Assembly: GCA_030490835.1 (NCBI GenBank)
Contig: CM059975.1
Location: 48,537,174-48,601,173, forward strand
Reading direction: 5' to 3'
DNA: 64,000 nucleotides
DNA from: Annona cherimola
Taxonomy: Eukaryota; Streptophyta; Magnoliopsida; Magnoliales; Annonaceae
The notes below the pieces were generated by a model. It had not been told where the DNA came from, searched no databases, and saw nothing but the letters and a program-made list of their open reading frames with translations. Position numbers and translations under genes: made by a program. Within the stretch, counting starts at the first letter, position 1, and each line of letters starts with the position of its first letter. This document shows, piece after piece, positions 35,402-44,892 of the stretch.

Positions 35402-36616
35402 CTAGTCTGGGATGGCAGATCCCTGTGGAGAGTAGGATCCGTGGGACATAGGAGATACCAACTCCTCTGGAATGTCTCGGGGTGGAGCAGGTGGTGCCTC
35501 GGGAGGCTGCTCCCCCTCAGTTTGTGCCTGTCTTGCTGGTTCGCCCAACTTTTCTCGAATCCTATCGTCCCTGAACTGCTCCAAATTGATCTTCATTCGT
35601 TGGAGCAATGCCTTATTGATGGCATTTGTGGTTTTAGGGACTTCAAATGGTTCACCGTTAATGTCTTCCTCATAATATTCGAGGATCCTCGTGATCCATG
35701 TCCCGTAGGGTAAAACTCCTCTCGGATTGTCCTTTCGACATACCAAGGCTTCTAGGAATAGTCTTGGGAGGCTAATCTTGACTTTGTTGACTAATTTCCA
35801 TAGAATCATGGCTTCCTGCGGGTTGAGCTGATTCCTTCCACCGCCTTTCGGATAGATGCAGTGAGCAATGAGTAATCGGAGGACTCTCAGCCGTGGAGAA
35901 AGATCCATGTAATGTAGGAACTTGGTTCCTGCATGATACTTGTTACTCTTGGTTAGCTCATTGTAGATTTTCTCCATTGTAAGATCCTGGGGATGTCGCT
36001 CTTCTTCGAATGGGACTTCGAGAATACTGCCTATTTTCTCTATTGCTTCTTCTTGATCTAGGTTAGCCATTGTTCCAAAAAATATTTCTGTGCCTTTGAC
36101 AAAGGTTGAAAAATTGTTATCATCCCATAGATAGTAAAACATCCTTGTCAGATCAGGATATACTCTTTCATCTGTCTTCAGCAATCTTATCCATCCCTGA
36201 TAATCCAGTAGCTCTTCTATGTCGAACTCATAATCATTGAGAAATTTAAAATCAATGATCTTTGGGATGAATACCTTTCTTTCATAGAAATGCTTATAGA
36301 ATCGACTATGTTGAAGCTCTGTTCTGAAATAGGTTGTGGGCATTTTCAGGACTTGCCCTTTTGTGATCGGGATCCTTCCAGTGTTTGAGCTTTGAGGTTG
36401 ACTTTCTGACCTCGGAGCTCGATCTGAAGATTGGGTAGTGGTTTGAAACCTGACCCTTCTACCCGTTGATGTTGAAGGTTCCTCTCTAGCTCGTTTTCCA
36501 GAAGTTCTTTGCCTTCTGGGAACTTCTTCCTCTGTATTTGATCTTGTAGGTCTGAGTACAGGTTTAAGTGAGGGCTTGGAGACAGCTAGTTTGGGAAGTC
36601 TGGGTTTTGGAGCCAT
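35402..36616 (-). CDS. Sirevirus late (envelope-position) ORF, 404 aa
   Basis: Open from ATG at 36614-36616 to TAG at 35402-35404. It lies between RNase H and the 3' LTR on the pol strand, the position of the envelope-like gene of SIRE1-type elements. Residues 1-90 are basic and Pro/Ser/Arg rich with a nuclear-localisation-like RRQRTSGKRAREE. About 95-330 is a folded region with YKHFYERKVFIPKIIDF, LLDYQGWIRLLKT, VYPDLTRMFYYLW and ALVCRKDNPRGVLPYGTWIT. The tail is Pro/Glu rich (PPEAPPAPPRDIPEE). The WxxLL...VYPxLxxxFY pattern resembles the plant family called putative plant transposon protein (PF20167-like), by inference. I see no signal peptide or membrane segment, so calling it an envelope is by position only. 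Copia B and G lack it. Confidence 0.8.
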   Translation of the reverse strand: MAPKPRLPKLAVSKPSLKPVLRPTRSNTEEEVPRRQRTSGKRAREEPSTSTGRRVRFQTTTQSSDRAPRSESQPQSSNTGRIPITKGQVLKMPTTYFRTELQHSRFYKHFYERKVFIPKIIDFKFLNDYEFDIEELLDYQGWIRLLKTDERVYPDLTRMFYYLWDDNNFSTFVKGTEIFFGTMANLDQEEAIEKIGSILEVPFEEERHPQDLTMEKIYNELTKSNKYHAGTKFLHYMDLSPRLRVLRLLIAHCIYPKGGGRNQLNPQEAMILWKLVNKVKISLPRLFLEALVCRKDNPRGVLPYGTWITRILEYYEEDINGEPFEVPKTTNAINKALLQRMKINLEQFRDDRIREKLGEPARQAQTEGEQPPEAPPAPPRDIPEELVSPMSHGSYSPQGSAIPD

Positions 36617-37202
36617 TGAGTTTGGTTTTGGGATTTGGTTGAAGATGAAGAGTGAGGTAGCTACTGAAAGGAGAGAAATAGAGTTGCCGGAGTTGCAAGT
36701 TTTTTTGAAAACAGAGAGAGAAGGAGAAAGAGAGAGAGAGGGCCTGGCCGGAGAAATGGAGAGAAAGCCGAGAAGAGCGGGAGAGCGAGGCTATGCTAGA
36801 GAAGCTGAAAAACAGCGAAAGAAATAAGAAAGAAGAAAAAGAAGGAAGAGAGAAAAGAGAGATAAATCTGGATGAAAAAGGGCCGGAAAACAGAAAGAGA
36901 GAGAGAGAGCGATGGCCGGTGATTTCAGAGAGAAAAAAATGAGGTCGCCGGAGTGGGAAGAAAACTGGAAACGGCGGAAAATGGAGAAGGAAGAAGGAGA
37001 AAGAGGAAGAAAAAGAAAAAGGGGGAAGACGGACGGTCACTCGCGCGGAGTCGACTTTGCCCTAGGCGAAGTCGACTTCGACCTAGTGGAGTTGACTTCG
37101 CCTCAGAGGCGGAGTCGACTTCGCTTTTCCCAAGTTGACTTCACTAGAGTCGACTTCACTCATCGACTTGACTCCTTTTAGATCAAATTTGTCTAATTCT
37201 TC
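36617..37202 (-). other. Leader between pol and the late ORF: AGTCGACTT cluster and pyrimidine-rich tract
   Basis: 586 nt. Next to pol (37035-37175) are at least six AGTCGACTT or GTTGACTTC words, the same motif as in the LTRs. Closer to the ORF (36700-37020) the sense strand is a nearly unbroken CT-rich tract (GAGAGA on the plus strand). Such a tract just upstream of the ATG could be a leader or a polypyrimidine signal for splicing of a subgenomic RNA (inference). Open frames here are low complexity. Confidence 0.6.
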
Positions 37203-40200
37203 CTAGTTTAATTCTATCATCCCCATATCATTTCTAATTTTATAAAATGATTCCTTTGCTAGTGGTTTGGTAAAGATATCAGCAATTTGATCTTCAGTTT
37301 TCACATATTCTAAGCAAATATCATGATTTTCAACATGTTCTCTAATAAAATGATGTCTTACATCTATATGTTTGGTTTTTGAATGCAGTACAGGATTCTT
37401 AGTCAAACATATAGCACTTGTATTATCACATTTAATAGGAATATTAAAATAATCAATGCCATAATCTTTCAATTGTTATTTCATCCAAAGTAGTTGGGCA
37501 CAACAACTTCCGGCAGCTATATATTCGGCTTCCGCAGTAGATAGGGCAACACTGGTTTGTTTCCTTGAGTATCATGAAACCATCATATTTTCAAGGAATT
37601 GAGAAGTTCCAATAGTACTTTTTCTATCTACTTTGTAGCCGGCAGAATCCGCGTCCGAATAGCCAATTAAATCAAATGTTGACCCCTTTGGATACCATAG
37701 TCCAAGATTGATAGTATTTATCAAATATTTAAAAATTCTTTTTACAGCAAGTAGATGTGATTCTTTAGGACATGCTTGAAATCTAGAGCACATACAAACA
37801 CTGAATAAAATATCTGGTCTAGAAGCAGTTAAATATAGCAAAGATCCTATCATGCTTCTATATAGCTTTTGATCGATACATTTACCGTTTTCGTTTGTGT
37901 CGATTTTGATCGTAGAGCTCATTGGAGTATTTTCCCCTTTGCCATTTTGCATTCCAAATTTCTTGAGCATTTCTTTGACATATTTGGACTGATTTAAGAA
38001 TATCCCTTCCGTTTGCTGCTTGATTTGTAGTCCGAGAAAGAAATTTAATTCTCCTATCATGCTCATTTCAAATTCGCTCTGCATAATCTTAGAAAATTCT
38101 TGGCATAAAGTTTCATCAGTAGCTCCAAATATTATATCATCTACATAAATTTGTACAATTAAAATATTTTTACTTTTATATTTAATGAATAAAGTAGTAT
38201 CAACTTTCCCTCTTTGAAACTCGTGATCGATCAAAAATCTGTTTAACCTTTCATACCAAGCTCTTGGGGCTTGTTTTAGTCCATATAACGCTTTGGTCAA
38301 TTTATAAACATATTTTGATTGATCATTTTATTCAAAACCTGGGGGTTGTTCAACATATACTTCTTCGTTCAAATATCCGTTTAGAAATGCGCTTTTTACA
38401 TCCATTTGAAACAATTTGAAATTCATATGAGAAGCAAATGCTAGTAAGATACGTATGGCTTCTAGTCTAGCCACGGGTGCATATGATTCTTCAAAGTCAA
38501 TTCCTTCTTCTTGGGAATACCCTTTGGCTACTAATCTAGCCTTGTTTCTAATTACAAGTCCGCTTTCGTCCAATTTGTTCCTAAATATCCATTTGGTACA
38601 AATAATGGTATGACCATTTGGTCTAGGAACTAAATGCCATACATTGTTCCTTTCAAATTGGTTTAGATCTTCTTGCATTGCAATGACCCAGTTTTCATCA
38701 TTGAGAGCTTGTTCAATGGTAGTTGGTTCGATTTTTGATACAAAAGCATATTGTCCACAAATGTTTTGTTTTGATCTTCTAGTTTTCACTCCTTCATACA
38801 CATTTCCAATGACTTGCTCAATTGGATGGGCATTTTTGAACTTTAAATCAGTTGGAGGTTTGTAAGAATCATTACCTTCACTTACCTCTTCCTCTATGAG
38901 GTTTTCTGGCTTGAGCTCGATTTCCTTTTGTTGTTCTTTTCCTTTTGTTTCATCTGCATCACTTAACTCATCCTCCTTTCTTGGAGTTTGGTTAAATTCA
39001 TCAAAGACAACATGTATCGACTCTTCTACAACTTGGTTTCGTTTATTGAATACTCTATATGCTTTGCTATTTGATGAGTAACCAAGGAATATTGCCTCAT
39101 CACTTTTAGCATCTAGTTTTCCCAAGTTGGTTTTTTCATTGTTCAAAACATCGCATGTGCATCTAAAAGCATGAAAATAAGAGATATTTGATTTTATTCC
39201 TTTCCATAGCTCATATGGGGTCTTTTTCAAGATTGCTCTAATGGTAACTCGATTCAAAACATGACAAGCTGTATTTACAGCTTAACCTCAAAATTTCTTA
39301 GATACTTTGCTCTCATTTAGCATTGTTCTAGCCATCTCTTGTATAGTTCTGTTTTTCCTTTCAACTACTCCATTTTGTTGTGGAGTTCTTGGTGCAGAAA
39401 ATGTGTGATGAATTCCTTTTTCATTACATAATTCTATGAATCGTTTGTTTTCAAATTCACCACCATGATCACTTCTTATAGTTATAATAGTACTTTATTT
39501 TTCATTTTGCACCAAATTTACAAAAGTTGCAAACATAGAGAAGGCTTCATCTTTGCTAGCTAAGAGAATTATCCATGTGAATATTGAAAAATCATCAACA
39601 ATTACAAACACATATTTCTTTCCACCAATGGTTAAAATATCGGATGACCCATATAGATCCATGTGTAACAATTCAAGTGGCCTAGTGGTGGAAATTTCCT
39701 TTTTGGTAGAGACAGGCATTTTAGGTTGTTTTGATAATTGACATGCCTTGCAAATTTTGTCCTTGTCATATTTCAACTTTGTCAATCCTTCTACCAAACT
39801 CTTTTTCCATAGGGTCTTTATATTTCCCATGTTTATATGTCTAAGCCTTTTATGCCAAACCCATGGATCATTATCAATGGCCATTAGACATTGACCATCT
39901 AATTCATCAAGTGAAACCAAATATACATTTTCATGTCTTTTTCCACTAAACATGATATGTTCTCCATCAAATACATTACATATGGATGATTCAAACACAA
40001 CCTTGTATCCTTTGTCACATAATTGACTAATGCTCATTAGATTGTGCTTGAGTCCTTCAACAAATAAAACATCTTCCATGCATGCATTTGAAATACTATA
40101 TATGTTTCCTTTACCTCTAATTTTACCTTTCTCATTATTACCAAAGGCAACCGTTTCATCGTTGCAAGGCTTAAGTTTATGAAATAAACTTCTTTCTCCG

Positions 40201-40307
40201 GTCATATGCCTTGAACAACCACTGTCCATGAACCATACATTGTTTGCCTTTGCCTTAAAACATATCTGAAAAATAAATAAGTAAATCTTATCTCTTTGGT
40301 ACCCATT
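37203..40307 (-). pseudogene. Copia F pol
   Basis: Protease with MDSGCSRHMTG at 40229; pre-integrase zinc domain; integrase with LLHMDLYGSSD and RSDHGGEFEN; linker 39257-38870; RT with [20 protein letters not shown] and IYVDDIIFGAT (about 38155-38125); RNase H with YSDADSAGYKVDRKST; end at 37203. Nonsense codons: near 37474 (CAA to TAA), 37569 (TGG to TGA), 38325 (TAA), several between 39258 and 39494 including TGG to TGA in KFWGEA. Otherwise the frame is kept over long stretches (309 and 244 codons). As in the other copies, it is in the +1 frame relative to gag. Confidence 0.9.
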
Positions 40308-41486
40308 TTATGGGTCCGTTTGTGTTAGTTAACCTTTGAAGTTTGAATTGATTCATCTTTGATCCCATAAAACCAATGCATTTCGGCATCCAAACCAATT
40401 TAGCACCTAGGTTTTGCAGTTTTCTAAGTTTACATTGATAGATCTTATGTCCAAGCTTGTTGCAAAAGTTACAAGCTCCTGGAAGTCTAGAAATAGGGAG
40501 CCATTTGGTAATTTGTTCATTGGTTGGTCTTTTGGTCCAAACTGTTCGATTTATCTTTTGTTTAGTAAAATTGGTTTTAATATTATTTCTTGGAGTGTTA
40601 GTTTCAATTTGTTCAAGTGCATTGTACCCAAGTCCTTTCTTGCAAGTTTGAGTTGTCATTTTCAAGAACATTTTTACATTTTCTCCTGGGTTAGAGAACT
40701 TGGCAAGAGATTCATTTAATGATTTATTCTCATTTTTAAGTTTTTCTAATTCATTTTCTAAGGTATTCTTTTCATCTTTTAACTTGTCTAATGTTTCAGC
40801 AAGTTTACCATTTATAATTATTACTGCATCACATTGTCTTTTCTTAATTGTAAACTTGTTTCGTAATTTCTTTATTTCTTCATATAGTGAATCATAAGCT
40901 TGTTGAAGTTCCTCTAATTCAGCACATTTAAGACATTCATTTGTAGAGAAATTTAAAAAGGATTTCTGTTTGGAGGTTACCTCTTGACTACTCGTGCAGT
41001 CCGTTGAAGTGGCTTGATCCTCCAAGGTTTCCATTGCTGCAAAGCATATGTCGGTGTTTGCTATGCAACAGATTCTTGCACAATCTACTTCGCATTCTTC
41101 ACTTGAGGAGCTATTCGTTGTAGATTCTTCTTCATTTACGTACATACCTCTTCCTTTGTTTCTTTGAAATCTTTTGTTGTCGCCTCGATCTTTTCTTTGT
41201 TTCTTTACCTTGTTTTCTTCGGGTGTTGGACATTGGGCTTGCATGTGTCCCGAACCGCCGCATCGGTAACATTTGGTTGTTTCTTTCTTTTTCTCTTTGG
41301 AGTTTCTTTCTTTAAAATTTCTGAAATTTCTGCCTTTCCTCACAAATTTTCTGAATCGTTTTGTGAGTAGGGCAATCTCATCGTCATTTTGTGAAGATGA
41401 AGTATCATCTGAATCTTGTGTGGCTTTTAAGGCAATTGCTCTTTTGCCTTTGTGATGATCTTCATTTCTTTTCTTAATTAACTCAT
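40288..41486 (-). pseudogene. Copia F gag, N-terminally truncated
   Basis: Open for 351 codons (41343-40288) and readable back to 41486. CCHC knuckle CYRCGGSGHMQAQC near 41280-41240; Asp/Glu/Ser linker; coiled coil with LYEEIKKLRNKF and LEKLKNENKSLNESL; second knuckle-like CNFCNKLGHKIYQC near 40470-40430; ends VPKR and TAA at 40288-40290. The N-terminal UBN2 half was removed by the deletion joining it to E2. Confidence 0.88.
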
Positions 41487-43270
41487 GATTTGGGATGTAT
41501 GATTATGATAAATATGATGTTGGGATGATGATATATTAATTTCGTAATTTTTGAAATTAAGGATTATGCTTAAGTGAATTTATGTTGATTTTTAGTATAT
41601 GAAGAAAATAATTTTTTTTAGCCAAGTAAATGATAATAAATTCAAAATGTATGAAATTTCCATGATATACTAAGCATAAGCTATGTCATGGTATTTTATT
41701 TTTTGTAAAAAATATTAATTTTTGGAACCCATGAACAGTAACCACGTCTCTGTGAACAGTAACCTCGGATGAACAGTAACTGTTACAATGATTTGCAACA
41801 GTAAACAGCGTGATTTTGGGAAAAATTGAGATTTTTTTTATATTTTAGGAGGATATATGGATGGAATTTTTAAAGAATTTATGGATAAAAATCCATATAA
41901 GGAGGTAATGACCAAGTATATTTATATGATTCACCTCTATAAAAATGAGGTAATGGATGATTATAAAGCATGCATGAGAAGCAATCTAAGACATGGAATG
42001 ATATAGATAAAATATCATTTTTTCTTGTATAGGAAAAGGAAAGGAAAAGGTGGAGGACACAGACTGAGGAGGTAAGCAAGTTCTATTTTGAAATTTCTTT
42101 TCAAATATTTCAAATGATTGAAATATGATTATGAAATGTGTTTAAGGATGGCCACTCCTATAATGTTTGAAACGATAAATGTTTGTTTGCTTCTCAAATG
42201 ATTTTTATCAAGTTTATGAACATGTCATGCCAGCATATGTATGTATGAACATGGTGCACAAGGAAGAGGCTTTGGTGGAGGTAGTAAGCGGATCTGAGGA
42301 TTCCCCTTCACTATTGCCGAGTCGCAAGGGCTGTGTGCCGGCGGCGTCCTCCCAAAGGTTGGAGGCACAAGGAAAGTCATGAATGAATAAATGCATTGCA
42401 TTCTCATGAAATGCATGAAAAGGTTTACATGATGTTTTATCGAAAAAATATTTCAAAAAGGGATGGTGCAAATAATTCTCTACATGAGAATGACAAATTA
42501 TCTGGTGTAAGAGGTATATAATGTCGGGGAAATCAAAATTCATGCATGTAGGAATCATGTAGGCGTCAAGAGGAAGAGAGGTTCCTCTTGATGAGACCAA
42601 GTCGGAGACAACCGGCGTATTAGACCATGCTATGTGAGATGTTTCCTAGGCTAGCGTACCGATACACGAAGGTCTATGTCAGGAATGGAAAAGAAGCATT
42701 TGCACATCCAATATTTATGAAACGATTTTTATGAAAAGTTTTCTTTTCCATTGGTAGTTGATCACTTGATAAGTGTCTCCTATCAAATGGAAAGAAATGC
42801 ATTTGAATGAAAGAAAAATGTTTACTTGCCAAAGAAAAAGTCTTGGTTACTGAGTATTATTACTCGTACGTGTTTTCAAAATGTCGGACAGGCTATGGAG
42901 CTGACTCATAAAGGATGCCAGGTAGAAATAACCTGCAAATTTAATTGCAGTTCTATGTATGCGTCCAAAGGGACAAATGTATGATAATCATGTTAAAAAC
43001 ATGTTTCATGGATATTACAAACATGATTGTACTTATGTGAATTATCTCAATAAAAAGAAGATATGAATGGTTTTATGATGATATGGATGAGTCTATTACG
43101 AATAAAGTGTATGCCTATGTGATGAAAGAAAAAGAAAAAAATGAAATTTTTTTTGGACGAGATCCAATTAAGAACCCGCCGTGTGATCAGGGCAACAATC
43201 CTGAGTTACGTTTACCAACCGAAAAGATCCCGGAGTAAGGCTTGTAGGCTTCCCGGTTCGGGGCGCCACA

Positions 43271-44491
43271 AGTTATGCGCTATGTTCCCTTGCATACAAG
43301 TAAAACAAGGTTGATAACTATATAACTTAATCATGATTACATAGGGTTGGTAGGTATATTCCAATCCATATTAACATCTAACACAACATGAGTTAGAATA
43401 CCTGTGCCTTATATATGGATCTTATAAAAATCCTACTTTTCCAAGCATGAATCTGAATATTAGATCAATCCACAAGGTTACAGAGCTTGTAAACGTATTA
43501 AGCATGATATATCAGGGTAATCTCAAGTAACACAAGTCACAGCACAACAGTTTTATCAATTCAAGCATAAGAAAACCAAATATCATAAGCAATGAGCTCA
43601 AATCCTATATATCTCCCACCATAGGAAGGTTTAGCCCATTAACATGACTTCAATTCCCATTAAAATCAAGTTACAATCATCTCCAAGAACACAAAGAAAA
43701 GGAAAAAGAATGAGAAAGAGAAGAACTAAATCCCGGAAGCTTCCACCAGCGAGATTGGATCTCCTCTTCCGTTTTCGCTAGAACAACGTCCTTTTCCTTC
43801 TCTGTGCGGCTGCTCTACCAGATCTTTCCACGCCTCCCCTTGTTGTTCTTGGTCTCTGCTTATGAATCTCCTATCTCTCCCAGCACGCATCCCTAAGAGA
43901 TCTATTTATATTGGTAGCTTGCGCAGCGTACGAGCAAAAATTCGCGCATACGGATGCGTAGTGGCGCCAAAGCGCCAACTCCCTGTGTGCTGGGTGACTT
44001 TGAAACCTTCCTAGATGCCCTAGGAATTCTTGACTTAGGGCCTAGGCACTAACTCTCTGGAAGCTTTTGACATAAAAACACTTCTGGTCGTGTCTGTATG
44101 TTAATGAAGTGGCGCCTAGGCGCCAACTCCCTGGATGCAATGTGTTGTGTGAAGTGTTTGAGATTCTAGCAAAGGCCTGTAGAATTGCGCCTAGGCGCTA
44201 CTGGCGGCGCCTGGGCACCAACCCCATGCTCCTTCACTTGGCTTTGTTCTGCATTCGACTCGCTAGCATGCTTGTAATTCTCCGTCCTTCCTGTAAAAAT
44301 GAATGAAACTAAATAAATGAACTAAAAATGCCTAATTTATACCAAAAATGCATAAAAACTACATAATGCTCCTAAAATGCAAAGCGAGTGAAAATTTAGC
44401 TAAATGGATGCAAACTAAACCTAATCTCTTTAACTGACACACAAAATAATTTGAAATAGGCCATGATAACTCGTATTTTTACGAGTTATCA
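43271..44491 (-). repeat. C 5' LTR, distal part
   Basis: Resumes at AGTTA (target duplication, 43271-43275). Contains GGCGCCTAGGCGCC at 44111-44124 and related words at 43964 and 44185, and ends in the same 28-nt terminal hairpin at 44464-44491. The GGTGT duplication follows. Between 43500 and 43900 it matches 23950-24350 with few changes. Confidence 0.88.
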
Positions 44492-44892
44492 GGTGTCGCA
44501 CCCCACACATGTAATTTCTAGCATAGTCTTGTGCTATGTGAAGTGAGGTGTAGTAAGCTTCAAGTATGGGGTGTCTAAATGTAAGGTCCCATTATATGAC
44601 TCATCATCTATTCATATTCCCTTCTATCCTCTATCTTTTCTTAGCTTCCCTCTTCTTCATCTCATTTGGCCCCATTATCATCGTTTCTTTACATTCCATC
44701 TACATTATGAAACATAGCAAGTCAGCTACATTTTCAAAAATATCCATATCAATGCATCATAATTACATACAATAAGAGACAATACATGACACACATATCC
44801 TATAATTTCAATCTATCTCTTTCATCATTTCTTTTTCCTCTCATTTTCTACATCCACACCTGTTTACCAATCCTAGCTCTGATACCAAGCTC
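44492..44892 (-). other. H leader and primer site next to the 5' LTR
   Basis: Continuation of the H leader after the GGTGT duplicate. The initiator tRNA-Met primer site is at 44876-44887 (TGGTATCAGAGC on the minus strand), five bases inside the LTR. Together with the polypurine tract at 12338 it shows that the LTRs at 12337 and 44893 bracket one element, now about 32.5 kb apart because C lies inside. Confidence 0.8.

Larger units (their letters stand above)
33007..41486 (-). mobile_element. Copia F, Sirevirus-like with an extra ORF, 5'-truncated
   Basis: Minus-strand copia: 3' LTR 33007-34727, polypurine tracts, extra ORF 35003-36616, RNase H to protease 37203-40307, gag 40288-41486. The gag N-terminus, primer site and 5' LTR are gone; at 41485-41487 gag (HELIKK codons) joins E2 sequence across a 2-4 base microhomology ATG. 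It differs from copia B and G by about 2.5 kb of additional sequence between pol and the 3' LTR. Confidence 0.88.
30737..43270 (+). mobile_element. E2, LTR-type insertion with AGTTA duplication, holding copia F
   Basis: Left end TGTGAAACCCCGATC (30737), right end GGTTCGGGGCGCCACA (43270), flanked by AGTTA at 30732-30736 and 43271-43275. The left arm (30737-33006) and right arm (about 41485-43270) overlap in content: 31927-33006 corresponds to about 41487-42580. They are therefore parts of two LTRs rather than one LTR split by copia F. The simplest history is a two-LTR element whose 5' LTR received copia F, then a deletion from copia gag into the 3' LTR. Short TGAACAGTAACC words recur at 32165-32235 and 41726-41812. 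Confidence 0.8.
14637..44491 (-). mobile_element. Gypsy element C (Tat/Athila-like, probably non-autonomous), with nested insertions
   Basis: Minus-strand LTR element defined by LTR termini TGACGAGCTG...GAGTTATCA on the plus strand and by identical 5-bp flanks GGTGT at 14632-14636 and 44492-44496. The 3' LTR is split by copia B and the 5' LTR by E2. A polypurine tract (24946-24958) and a tRNA-Asp-like primer site (30308-30332) are in the correct places. Without insertions the internal region is only about 3.5 kb, with no recognisable protease, RT or integrase, so it probably moved with proteins supplied in trans. The two LTRs differ by roughly 5 percent in the part I compared (about 8 differences in 160 bases), older than copia G. 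Confidence 0.85.

Noticed and set aside
35402..36616. Calling the late ORF a viral envelope glycoprotein
   Set aside because: No signal peptide, membrane span or furin-like site visible; only the genomic position fits.
36564..37040. 158-codon minus-strand frame rich in Ser, Phe and Leu overlapping the start of the late ORF
   Set aside because: Translation of a CT-rich tract; low complexity and in a different frame from the conserved ORF.
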